Notes: generated by a model from the sequence alone, not told the origin. A stretch of DNA of 12,411 bases from Bacteroidota bacterium (GCA_024640925.1 JAHEEB010000034.1:1-12411); one strand, 5' to 3'; counted from the first letter of the stretch, positions 1 through 6,117 are shown. Numbers and translations are program-made.

Positions 1-1
1 G

Positions 2-1483
2 TGGCTTAAAATTGCCGATAATACTGATCTTGTGCCTGAAGCCGCAGAAAAACTATGGGGTGGTGCCGGATCAACTCCTGCCGTTACACTTGGAGGAATA
101 GACAAAGAAGGGAATGATGCGGTAAATGACCTAACGTACATATTTTTGAAGGTTACAGAACTTATGTGCTTGCGCGATCCAAGCGTAAATGCCCGGTACA
201 ATTATGAAGTAAACGATAAAGCATACCGTCAGAGGGTTGCCGAAGTAATTATCAATACCAAAGCAATACCTGCATTTCATAACGATGTTACCGATATTCA
301 TACACTCGTAAACCAGGGAATTACGCTGGAACATGCCAGAGATTTTGCTATTGTTGGGTGTGTTGAGCTGGCAAGTACAGGCAGGGATTATGTTGCCTCA
401 TCATCCATAATGTTTAACCTATCGTCCGTGTTGGAACTTACCCTTTTTAATGGTAAAAAGTTCACTATGGGCGACGAACAGGTTGGTCCCTCTACCGGAG
501 ATCCACAGCAATTCACCACTTTCAGCCAATTCTACCAGGCCTTTGTAACCCAATTGACCTGGCTTTTAGAACAGGCAATTGACATCAATGAGAAAATGGG
601 ATCTGTTCACCAGGAAATAGCTCCTACTCCTCTCCTGTCGGCATTTTTTGAAGGTCCTTTGGAACAGGGAAAAGATTTGATTTTTGGTGGTGCACTTTAT
701 AATTCATCCGGAGCCAGCTTTCTTGCTTATCCCGATGTCTGTGATTCGCTTAATGCCATTGAACAGGTTGTTTATACTGAAAAAAAATGCAGTATGGCAG
801 AACTGATACATGCAATTAAGCAAAACTTTAAAGAACCTGCACAAATTACTTTGCAGGTATATCTGAAAAATAAAACAGCAAAATTTGGCACTGAAAACCC
901 CACAGCAATAAAGAATTCGAAACAACTGGTAACTGATATCTACAATATTCTTCAATCGCATAGAAACTATAGAGGAGGCACCTATCGCCCTGCATTCTGG
1001 ACTATGACAACACATGCAGGCCAGGGAAAACTGGCAGGAGCTATGCCAAGCGGGCGAAAAGCAAAGGAGGTTTTTTCGAGCGGCATTACACCGGCATCAC
1101 AGTCAGCTCAAAGCCTAACGGAAGCATTTAATGCAGTTGCTTCACTCGATCACAAATGCATTCCCGGAGGGTGGGCACTAAACATCAAATATTCTCCATT
1201 TACCTCTAATGATAATGTGGCTGAATATCTGCAAAAGTTTGGCGATCTGATAGAAGGGTTTTTCCGGAAAGGCGGCATGCAGGTACAGTTTAACATCCAG
1301 GATTATGAGACTCTGATAGATGCTAAAAAACATCCGGAAAAATATCCGGAAATGATTGTAAGGGTATCGGGCTATTCGGCTTATTTTAAAGATTTGAACG
1401 AAGCAATGAAAGATGAGCTGATTACAAGAACCCAGTATAACCTGTTTTCGGGGAAAGCAGTACCATTACCTGCTGATATTTAA
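2..1483 (+). CDS. Glycyl radical enzyme (pyruvate formate-lyase/dehydratase superfamily), 5' end cut by window edge
   Basis: This is the C-terminal part of a glycyl radical enzyme, an oxygen-sensitive enzyme that uses a backbone glycyl radical to make a thiyl radical on an active-site Cys. The frame is open to the left edge, so the GTG at 32 is internal, not a start. Counting from that GTG, the Cys-loop motif is VGCVELAS (C110, with E112 two residues later). The glycyl radical motif is RVSGYSAYF (G447, codon 1370-1372), 36 residues from the C-terminus as expected. Both essential residues are present, so the enzyme looks functional. The Cys-x-Glu signature is shared with dehydratases and lyases such as glycerol/propanediol dehydratase and choline TMA-lyase; pyruvate formate-lyase itself has two adjacent Cys. 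I cannot assign the substrate. About 490 residues are visible, against roughly 800 for a full-length family member. The matching activase lies downstream. Confidence 0.93.
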   Translation, partial: WLKIADNTDLVPEAAEKLWGGAGSTPAVTLGGIDKEGNDAVNDLTYIFLKVTELMCLRDPSVNARYNYEVNDKAYRQRVAEVIINTKAIPAFHNDVTDIHTLVNQGITLEHARDFAIVGCVELASTGRDYVASSSIMFNLSSVLELTLFNGKKFTMGDEQVGPSTGDPQQFTTFSQFYQAFVTQLTWLLEQAIDINEKMGSVHQEIAPTPLLSAFFEGPLEQGKDLIFGGALYNSSGASFLAYPDVCDSLNAIEQVVYTEKKCSMAELIHAIKQNFKEPAQITLQVYLKNKTAKFGTENPTAIKNSKQLVTDIYNILQSHRNYRGGTYRPAFWTMTTHAGQGKLAGAMPSGRKAKEVFSSGITPASQSAQSLTEAFNAVASLDHKCIPGGWALNIKYSPFTSNDNVAEYLQKFGDLIEGFFRKGGMQVQFNIQDYETLIDAKKHPEKYPEMIVRVSGYSAYFKDLNEAMKDELITRTQYNLFSGKAVPLPADI

Positions 1484-1497
1484 TTGTCTGATGATTG

Positions 1498-1576
1498 TTT
1501 ACCACGATGAACACAGAGAAAGCCAAGAGCTCACAAAGTTCGATATATCAAAGAGACAATATCCCTTGTGCTCTTA
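1498..1576. repeat. Degenerate interspersed repeat (CCACGA-n-ACACAGAG type) in the gap after the glycyl radical enzyme
   Basis: The 120-base gap between the first two genes starts with a purine-rich stretch of the form ACCACGATGAACACAGAG. It contains a bulged inverted repeat: AAGAGC-TC-ACAAAG at 1525-1538 pairs with CTTGTGCTCTT at 1565-1575. The same vocabulary recurs in a larger palindromic element at 3047-3173. From general experience, such ACCACGAAG/ACACAAAG sequences are scattered through many environmental Bacteroidota genomes. Their function is unknown. The element could form a weak RNA hairpin between the first and second cistrons. Confidence 0.45.
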
Positions 1577-1603
1577 AAATAAAACTTGATTAAAAACATT
1601 CTT

Positions 1604-2056
1604 ATGAATTGGTTAATACATCCGGTAAAAAGCTTTTTGATGCGAATGGCTCAGAAGAAGTTTGTGAAGATTTTGCAGGAAGAAACCCTTGATGTCTTTC
1701 TTGTAACCCTGCTTAGATTAATGGATTTGTACTTTACCCTGAATAAAAAATACCGAAGAAATATTGAAAATTTTGAAGCACGCTATTCTTTTAAAAGCAA
1801 AGACAACAAAATAGATGCAGGGGTAATTTTTTCAGATTCGAAAATGAAAGCAGAAAACCACTCCATCGATAACACCAATGTTACTGTAGTATTCAAAGAT
1901 GGGAAAGCATTAAAGAATTTTTTGTTTTCCGAATCGCCCGACATTATTGGGACAATACTCAATAGCGATGTACAATATACCGGAAACCTGAATTATCTTT
2001 CTAAATTTGCCTATATGGCTAAACATTTACAATTACAGTTTGCTCCTAAAAAATGA
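1604..2056 (+). CDS. Small SCP2-like putative lipid-binding protein between glycyl radical enzyme and activase
   Basis: A 150-residue protein starting at the ATG at 1604; a TTG six codons upstream (1586) is possible but less likely. The N-terminal 50 residues are basic and amphipathic (NWLIHPVKSFLMRMAQKKF) and lack a cleavable signal. The C-terminal 90 residues alternate short strands and helices and carry a pattern like the SCP2/sterol-carrier fold: a strand ending VTVVFKDG, then a helix, then VQYTGNLNYLSKFAYM, the usual 'small x Gly, low-level loading' end of that domain. SCP2 domains bind fatty acyl chains, sterols or other hydrophobic ligands. The stop overlaps the start of the activase gene in an ATGA, so the two are probably translationally coupled. 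I infer a role in presenting a hydrophobic substrate to the glycyl radical enzyme, or holding it near a membrane. The SCP2 call rests on pattern recognition only. Confidence 0.6.
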   Translation: MNWLIHPVKSFLMRMAQKKFVKILQEETLDVFLVTLLRLMDLYFTLNKKYRRNIENFEARYSFKSKDNKIDAGVIFSDSKMKAENHSIDNTNVTVVFKDGKALKNFLFSESPDIIGTILNSDVQYTGNLNYLSKFAYMAKHLQLQFAPKK

Positions 2057-2877
2057 ACAACACTCCATACATATTTGATATAGTGCGTGGCTCATTTGAT
2101 GATGGGCCGGGGATTAGAACAACTGTTTTTTTTAAAGGTTGCCCGCTAAAATGCTCATGGTGCCATAATCCCGAATCGCAACTGTATCGTGCGGAAATAG
2201 CATGGAATGAAAACTCCTGCATCAAATGCAATGCCTGCAAAACAGTATGTCCGAATGGCGCCATCTCCGATAAAGACTCACATAGAATAAACAGAATTTT
2301 ATGTATTGGATGTGGCAAGTGTGTTGATGTTTGTGTTCATGCGTTAAAACGAATTGGAACAATCTATTCTCCAGAAGGACTGGTAGAAATCCTCATGCGC
2401 GATAAAGTGTTTTATGATACCTCAGGTGGTGGCGTGACTTTTTCGGGAGGAGAACCCTTTTCACATTTGTCCTATCTTTTAGAGGTATGCAGGGAACTTA
2501 AAAAACAAGGTATCCATTTGGCAGCCCAGACAAGCGGATTTTTCAATTACGAGTTATTTGAACAAACCATTCAACCCTATATCAATATTATCTATTTCGA
2601 TCTGAAAATAATTAACAGAAACCAGCATTTCTTCTATACAGGTCAATACAACGATCTTATATTAAAAAACCTGCGCAAACTTGCATCGTATAAACAACAG
2701 AAACTGATTGTCCGTACACCACTGATTCCAAAAATAACAGCAACCGACGAAAACATGGCAGCTATAAAAACACTGTTAGCTGACCTTAAAATTGATGAAT
2801 ACGAAACGCTTGAATATAACCCTATGGGACAGCATAAATATACTATTATTGGAAAAAAACAAACTCATGTGATTTAA
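2053..2877 (+). CDS. Glycyl radical enzyme activating enzyme (radical SAM, ferredoxin-type)
   Basis: A 274-residue activase that would use a [4Fe-4S] cluster and S-adenosylmethionine to abstract hydrogen from the partner's glycine. The radical-SAM motif Cx3Cx2C is C30-x3-C34-x2-C37 (GCPLKCSWCHNP). Two ferredoxin-type motifs follow: C56/C59/C62/C66 and C84/C87/C90/C94. These are typical of activases for the dehydratase/decarboxylase-type enzymes and absent from the pyruvate formate-lyase activase PflA. The SAM-binding GGEP motif is at 132-135, after GGGVTFS. The start ATG overlaps the stop of the SCP2-like gene by 4 bases. The protein ends soon after the YNPMGQHKY segment, so its C-terminus is somewhat shorter than the approximately 300 residues usual for the family, but no core motif is missing. 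The partner is almost certainly the upstream glycyl radical enzyme. Confidence 0.93.
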   Translation: MNNTPYIFDIVRGSFDDGPGIRTTVFFKGCPLKCSWCHNPESQLYRAEIAWNENSCIKCNACKTVCPNGAISDKDSHRINRILCIGCGKCVDVCVHALKRIGTIYSPEGLVEILMRDKVFYDTSGGGVTFSGGEPFSHLSYLLEVCRELKKQGIHLAAQTSGFFNYELFEQTIQPYINIIYFDLKIINRNQHFFYTGQYNDLILKNLRKLASYKQQKLIVRTPLIPKITATDENMAAIKTLLADLKIDEYETLEYNPMGQHKYTIIGKKQTHVI

Positions 2878-3046
2878 CCCAAATTCAAATACCCTATAAA
2901 AGTATAATATAATTAACCTGGAAATACAGCTGCAAAGCTTATAAACAAATTGATAGGCCTATCCAAAGATATCTTTTATAGTATGGAAGAATATGAAATT
3001 TGATTTTGCTTTGAAGATAAATTAGGCTTTTTTCACTAAGAGGTGT

Positions 3047-3173
3047 CCAAAAAGTTGATAAATAGCCACGAAGACTCTAAGACACAAAGGTATCACTAAG
3101 GTTAATGTCTTTTAAATAAGATCTTTGTGAATTCTTTGGGGCTTTGTGCCTTGGTGGCAAATTTACTTTTTGG
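3047..3173. repeat. 127-bp imperfect palindromic element with CCAAAAAGT termini
   Basis: CCAAAAAGT at 3047-3055 is exactly mirrored by ACTTTTTGG at 3165-3173. Between them, the left arm (AGCCACGAAG, then GACACAAAGG) is roughly complementary to the right arm (CTTTGTGCCTTGGTGGC). The whole is therefore a degenerate palindrome that could fold into a long hairpin. No coding capacity is seen. The sequence vocabulary matches the shorter fragment at 1498-1576. It may be a non-autonomous, MITE-like or REP-like interspersed element; no target-site duplication is obvious. Confidence 0.5.
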
Positions 3174-3243
3174 TCTCAATGATCAACAATGGATTTGGCT
3201 TTAGCCATGCAATTCTTTATAATCTCTCAAAGAAATAACCGGA

Positions 3244-3278
3244 AATTCACGAATAACATCATGTTTTATTCGTGAATT
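3244..3278. repeat. Perfect 13-bp inverted repeat (hairpin)
   Basis: AATTCACGAATAA at 3244-3256 and TTATTCGTGAATT at 3266-3278 are perfect reverse complements around a 9-base loop (CATCATGTT). The right arm continues into TTCGTGGCT, again the 'attcgtgaattcgtggc' vocabulary of an interspersed repeat. No T-run follows on either strand, so it is not a canonical intrinsic terminator, although it sits between the activase and a gene pointing towards it. Confidence 0.6.
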
Positions 3279-3354
3279 CGTGGCTATAAAATAAAAACGA
3301 ATATTACTAATGCTTGATTTGAGTTTAACCTACAAGTCAGAATATTATTTCAAT

Positions 3355-3741
3355 CTACTGTTTTTCATTTGCCTTTTTCCTTCTTCTAATACCTGCCATT
3401 ACGCTTGATATTACTCCGATTCCTATGAGGATAAACCATCCATAGCTTTGGATATAATAGCCTGCCATTGAGTAAACAATATATGGTTTCTCCGAATTAT
3501 ATTTCAACTTTATTTTATCGCCTTCGTTTCTGAAAAACCCTAAAAACAAGGTTGCCTGACTGGTTATTGTATCTTTCTGATTAACCACAAACTCCACTTC
3601 GGCAGTATAACTAAAGCTCCTGCCTCCATGGTGTAACTCCGTAGATTTTATTACACCTTCGGTTGTAATATATTTCCCCGGAATAGTCTGAGAAAAGGCT
3701 ATTGCAGGAATGAAGAGAATCAATAAAAAGAATTTTTTCAT
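3355..3741 (-). CDS. DUF3592-like exported membrane protein
   Basis: A 128-residue protein starting at the ATG whose complement is 3739-3741. The open frame extends 21 codons further upstream, but that extension overlaps the promoter and would bury the signal peptide. The N-terminus KKFFLLILFIPAIAFSQ is a signal peptide with a probable cut after Ser-Gln. A beta-rich domain follows: GVIKSTE, YTAEVEFVV, then the GDKIKLKYNSEKPYI segment typical of DUF3592 (a Gly-Asp, then a 'V x Y x P' loop). A single membrane span (GWFILIGIGVISSVMAGI) and a basic tail (RRRKK) end the protein. The function of this family is not established. The domain probably faces the periplasm with the tail in the cytoplasm. 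It is transcribed alone, divergently from the GH16 gene. Confidence 0.75.
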   Translation of the reverse strand: MKKFFLLILFIPAIAFSQTIPGKYITTEGVIKSTELHHGGRSFSYTAEVEFVVNQKDTITSQATLFLGFFRNEGDKIKLKYNSEKPYIVYSMAGYYIQSYGWFILIGIGVISSVMAGIRRRKKANEKQ

Positions 3742-3773
3742 GGTATTAAGATTTATTTGAATGTACCTAAAAA

Positions 3774-3804
3774 CAAACCTATCTATTTTCAACTCATTTT
3801 CCAA
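3774..3804 (-). promoter_or_regulatory. Bacteroidota-type promoter (-33 TTG / -7 TAGGTTTG) for the DUF3592-like gene
   Basis: Read on the minus strand, TTG (complement of 3802-3804) is followed after 20 bases by TAGGTTTG (complement of 3774-3781). This matches the known Bacteroidota consensus TTG-N19-21-TAnnTTTG. Transcription would start at about 3767, giving a leader of about 26 nt before the ATG at 3741. This supports the downstream start chosen for the gene. Confidence 0.6.
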
Positions 3805-3898
3805 CTAGTTTTATCCTGAATTAAATTTACAATCAGGACTAAAGCCTGGCATTTTGAATATGTAAATTCTTATCTTTATATGAAATAAAACCCTGAAT

Positions 3899-4696
3899 AT
3901 GAAAGCCGGAACATACCCTAAAACAAATTGTTTCCTGATTTTAACTGTTGCCCTGTTGAACTTTTGTTCATGCGATTCATCAAATGATGACAAGAAAAAA
4001 ACAACCGAAGAATACTCCACAGGAACATTTTTCGATGATTTTGAAGGTAGCTCCATCAACGATACAGTCTGGCAGGTAGCAGGCTGGTACGAACACGGGG
4101 GACAAACCAGTGCGGAACGCTGCTATGCCGAAAACGGATATCTTACCATGAAATTCATAAACGACAATGGTACTTACCTGAGCTCTGCCATTCAGACAAG
4201 AAAAGAATTTCTTTATGGCCGCTGGGAAGCCCGGCTGAAACCCTCTTCAGTGCCAGGCGTTCTTAACTCGTTTTACACCATTGACTGGAACGATACTTCT
4301 GACAACAGTGCCGACGACGATGGCACAAAGCAAGAGATAGATATCGAATTTCTTACGTATGTTTTCGGAAATAATACCGGCAAAGTTCATTATGCTGTTC
4401 ATGCTTCGGGACTGGAAAGTTTTAATACTAACCCCGATATCGACCTGAATTTCGATCCTTCGGCCGATTTCCATGTATGGGGTTTCGAAATTACCCCCGA
4501 CCATATCGAATGGTTTGTCGACGACACCACTCTCCTCACTTACAACTATAGCGAGCACGATGTAAAAATCGATTCGCCCTACCAGCTAAAACTTAATTTC
4601 TGGTCGAAAGAAGAATGGATAAACGGTCCGCCAACTTCGGGTGTTGAATGTGTGTATTTGATTGACTGGATAAAGTTTGTGCCGTATGATGAGTAG
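3899..4696 (+). CDS. GH16 family glycoside hydrolase lipoprotein (lichenase-type beta-glucanase candidate)
   Basis: A 265-residue lipoprotein. Residues 1-24 form a signal peptide ending FCS, with lipidated C25; DSSNDD follows, resembling the Bacteroidota surface-export signal (Cys, Ser, then acidic residues). A short linker leads into a single GH16 jelly-roll domain of about 220 residues. The catalytic motif is EIDIEF, with E146 as nucleophile, D148 as helper and E150 as acid/base. The spacing is ExDxE (regular strand), as in lichenases and xyloglucan transferases, rather than the ExDxxE bulge of laminarinases, agarases and carrageenases. The length is normal. I infer an endo-acting enzyme on a beta-1,3/1,4-glucan or similar, anchored in the outer membrane facing outwards. 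No SusC/SusD pair or other carbohydrate gene is adjacent. TATCTTTA at 3871-3878 is a possible but poorly spaced -7 box. Confidence 0.88.
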   Translation: MKAGTYPKTNCFLILTVALLNFCSCDSSNDDKKKTTEEYSTGTFFDDFEGSSINDTVWQVAGWYEHGGQTSAERCYAENGYLTMKFINDNGTYLSSAIQTRKEFLYGRWEARLKPSSVPGVLNSFYTIDWNDTSDNSADDDGTKQEIDIEFLTYVFGNNTGKVHYAVHASGLESFNTNPDIDLNFDPSADFHVWGFEITPDHIEWFVDDTTLLTYNYSEHDVKIDSPYQLKLNFWSKEEWINGPPTSGVECVYLIDWIKFVPYDE

Positions 4697-4765
4697 AACC
4701 GGAAAATAATTAGGGTCTGCTGATTAAGTTAAATCCAACCTTTAATGACCTTAGCGAAGTCATCT

Positions 4766-4860
4766 GTTTATAGAAAAAAATCATTGCCTGTATTCGACCC
4801 CAGCCGGGGTCGCACCTTTGATATCAAACATTTTCTATAAACATGTAAACCCTCCGGGTT
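4766..4860. repeat. REP-like nested palindromic element
   Basis: GTTTATAGAAAA (4766-4777) and TTTTCTATAAAC (4831-4842) form a perfect 12-bp outer inverted repeat. Inside it, CGACCCC (4795-4801) and GGGGTCG (4806-4812) form a perfect 7-bp GC-rich hairpin around AGCC. A third small hairpin, AACCC-TCC-GGGTT (4848-4860), adjoins it. The nested architecture and the local GC jump suggest a non-coding interspersed element. From memory, similar 'CGACCCC..GGGGTCGCACC' units recur in Bacteroidota genomes. Confidence 0.6.
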
Positions 4861-4950
4861 ATGGTTTATTCAAAAAAACAGGTGTTTTGGAAATTAAAAT
4901 TTATAATGGTTGCTTGATCGTTGCGAGGTTATTAACCTTGACAGAAAAAG

Positions 4951-5130
4951 CTACAGGATGAAAAACCGAAAAACTATACAAGCTTCTTCACTACTACGAC
5001 TTAGTCCGTAAATGCACTGCATCGCTGCATCGGTATTTTCAGCCTCTCCTCTCAACTTGCGCCTTTTCCCTTTATCTGTCGGCGAACCCTGCCGCGGTAG
5101 CTTTATTGAAAGACTAATGTTCAAGGTTTA
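4951..5130 (-). other. Unexplained GC-richer segment with a short open frame, possible mobile-element relic
   Basis: This stretch is clearly richer in G+C than its flanks. It contains an exact 8-base tandem repeat CTGCATCG x2 (5017-5032). On the minus strand a frame stays open for nearly 60 codons, from about 5129 to a TAG at 4951-4953, with the reading PRQGSPTDKGKRRKLRGEAE followed by NTDAAMQ and GLSRSSEEA. There is no good start codon. The basic, hydrophilic peptide vaguely recalls leaders near group II intron-encoded proteins, but I cannot support that firmly. It could equally be a degenerate insertion-element fragment or a non-coding RNA. Confidence 0.25.
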
Positions 5131-5186
5131 TATCTACTAATTAGTACATTCTGCGCTCGGTAGGGAGATTTATTAAATATTTTTCT

Positions 5187-5194
5187 TAATTTTG
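5187..5194 (+). promoter_or_regulatory. Candidate -7 box (TAATTTTG) for the XRE/toxin-antitoxin operon
   Basis: TAATTTTG fits the Bacteroidota -7 consensus TAnnTTTG exactly and would give a leader of about 40 nt before the ATG at 5242. There is no TTG at the expected -33 distance, so the assignment is tentative. No convincing palindromic operator for the XRE protein was found in the leader. Confidence 0.35.
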
Positions 5195-5241
5195 TCGTAT
5201 AATAGAAAAATAAAGGACTTTTTAAGTGAAAAATCTCAGTT

Positions 5242-5577
5242 ATGACTATTTCTGAACGCATAAGATTAGTAAGACAGCAAAAAAATATTTCGCAAAATGA
5301 ACTTGCAAAGACTGCCGGAATAAATGTAAAGAGCCTTTCGAGGTACGAACTTGGCACAAGTATTCCTCCGGCTAATGCATTGAAGGCTATTGCTGATGCT
5401 TTGGGGGTTTCTTCTGATACTCTTTTGAGTGATGACGTTGCCCAAATAAATGACAAAGAATTGCTTAAAAAATTTGAAGCTATTCAAGACATGGGCGGGG
5501 ACACTAAGAAAATGATTATTAGCTTTCTTGACCTTGCTATTCGTGATTATAAAGCAAAACAGGCTTACGCTGGATAA
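5242..5577 (+). CDS. XRE-family helix-turn-helix transcriptional regulator
   Basis: A 111-residue protein. Residues 2-60 form a Cro/CI-type HTH: IRLVRQQKNISQNELAKTAG gives helices 1-2, and the recognition helix region is NVKSLSRYELGTSIPP, followed by ANALKAIADALGVSSDTLL. The tail (residues 70-111) is helical and probably dimerises. It is the first gene of a tight three-gene unit, with only 10 bases from its tandem stop codons (TAATAA) to the antitoxin ATG. In this position it most likely represses the operon, supplying the DNA-binding function that the next gene seems to lack. It could instead be an unrelated regulator that happens to adjoin the module. Confidence 0.85.
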   Translation: MTISERIRLVRQQKNISQNELAKTAGINVKSLSRYELGTSIPPANALKAIADALGVSSDTLLSDDVAQINDKELLKKFEAIQDMGGDTKKMIISFLDLAIRDYKAKQAYAG

Positions 5578-5587
5578 TAACCCAAAT

Positions 5588-5788
5588 ATGAAGCAATTAA
5601 CATTAAATATAAGCGACAGTAAATTCCGTACTTTTTTGGAATTTATTAAAACACTTGACTACGTGGAAATACCTGAAGCCGACAAAAAAACTTTGAACGA
5701 ACTGCAAAACAGCCTGAACCAGGTTAAACTGATGCAAGAAGGTAAAATTGAAAAACAACCGGCCGAAGACTTCTTAAATGAGTTATAG
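5588..5788 (+). CDS. Putative antitoxin of a RelE/HigB-type toxin-antitoxin pair
   Basis: A 66-residue acidic protein starting at the ATG at 5588 (KQLTLNIS). The longer frame from 5528 would overlap the XRE gene by 50 bases and is unlikely. It opens with a strand (LTLNISD), then a helix (FRTFLEFIKTLDYVEI), an acidic helical stretch, and a C-terminal GKIEKQPAEDFLNEL tail of the kind that wraps around RelE-type toxins. No HTH, ribbon-helix-helix or AbrB motif is recognisable. Its last 11 bases overlap the toxin gene, the classic antitoxin-first arrangement with coupled translation. Identification rests mainly on context, size and charge. Confidence 0.72.
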   Translation: MKQLTLNISDSKFRTFLEFIKTLDYVEIPEADKKTLNELQNSLNQVKLMQEGKIEKQPAEDFLNEL

Positions 5789-6107
5789 CGTTTACCCTAC
5801 ACCAGACTTTAAAAAATACTTCAAGAAGCTAAACAAAAAGTACCCTTCTTTGAAATCCGATCTACAAGGGCTTATTAAAATCCTAAAAGAACAACCAGAT
5901 TCAGGAATTCACTTGGGCCATAGTATTTATAAAATACGCATGGCCATAACCTCTAAGGGCAAAGGTAAATCCGGTGGCGCCAGGGTTATCACTTATATGG
6001 TTACCGAAGATAACGAGGTTTATCTGGTTTTTATTTACGACAAAAGCCAACTTGATAACATTACCAAAGAACAAATTTTAGAGCTGCTTAAAGAGGCAGG
6101 GTTATAA
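5778..6107 (+). CDS. RelE/HigB-family toxin (putative mRNA interferase)
   Basis: A 109-residue basic protein with the features of the RelE/HigB-like toxin family. An N-terminal helix pair (PDFKKYFKKLNKKYPSLKSD) comes first. The core strand segment is IYKIRMAITSKGKGKSGGAR, with the conserved GKSGGARV and its invariant Arg. Then comes VYLVFIYDKSQLDN, with the conserved YDKS and a short C-terminal helix (TKEQILELLKEAGL). Members typically cleave mRNA on the ribosome; some relatives (ParE) poison gyrase, and the two cannot be told apart by eye. The start overlaps the antitoxin end by 11 bases. Length and motifs are complete, so the toxin looks intact. Confidence 0.87.
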   Translation: MSYSVYPTPDFKKYFKKLNKKYPSLKSDLQGLIKILKEQPDSGIHLGHSIYKIRMAITSKGKGKSGGARVITYMVTEDNEVYLVFIYDKSQLDNITKEQILELLKEAGL

Positions 6108-6117
6108 TAAGTTGAAA

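Larger units (their letters stand above)
2878..3354. other. Intergenic region without genes, repeat-rich
   Basis: About 480 bases between the activase and the convergent DUF3592-like gene. I see no credible open reading frame or RNA gene. The first 150 bases are AT-rich and featureless, with no clear hairpin plus T-run terminator. The rest is occupied by two inverted-repeat structures listed separately (3047-3173 and 3244-3278). Confidence 0.7.
4697..5241. other. Intergenic region between GH16 gene and the XRE/toxin-antitoxin cassette
   Basis: This 545-base gap has no credible gene. In order it holds: a short AT-rich spacer; a palindromic element (4766-4860); a 13-base palindrome AGGTTATTAACCT at 4926-4938; a GC-richer segment (4951-5130); and an AT-rich leader before the XRE gene with a possible -7 box at 5187-5194. 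No clean intrinsic terminator for the GH16 gene is visible. Confidence 0.6.

Noticed and set aside
704..1015. Minus-strand open frame of 103 codons within the glycyl radical enzyme
   Set aside because: It is fully antisense to a clearly conserved coding region, and its Cys/Phe-rich product is typical of a shadow frame.
2..1483. Calling the first gene pyruvate formate-lyase (pflB)
   Set aside because: The active-site loop has a single Cys followed by Val-Glu instead of the adjacent Cys pair of true pyruvate formate-lyase, and the activase has extra ferredoxin clusters absent from PflA.
2046..2318. Minus-strand open frame of 90 codons over the start of the activase
   Set aside because: It is antisense to the radical-SAM and first ferredoxin motifs of the activase, which are unambiguous.
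3244..3278. Intrinsic terminator reading of the perfect 13-bp hairpin
   Set aside because: The stem is AT-rich and no T-run follows on either strand; it fits an interspersed repeat better.
3811..4059. Minus-strand open frame upstream of and across the GH16 start
   Set aside because: It overlaps the lipoprotein signal region on the opposite strand and has no recognisable protein features.
5017..5032. CRISPR or tandem-repeat array at the CTGCATCG repeat
   Set aside because: Only two adjacent 8-base copies with no spacers; no repeat-spacer periodicity is seen anywhere in the window.
5242..5577. XRE protein as the antitoxin of a two-gene HigBA-like pair
   Set aside because: A separate small gene directly overlaps the toxin gene and has antitoxin features, so the XRE protein is better explained as a third, regulatory component.
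5528..5587. Longer N-terminus for the putative antitoxin
   Set aside because: It would overlap the XRE gene by 50 bases with an unrelated peptide; the ATG at 5588 gives a coherent protein and sensible operon spacing.
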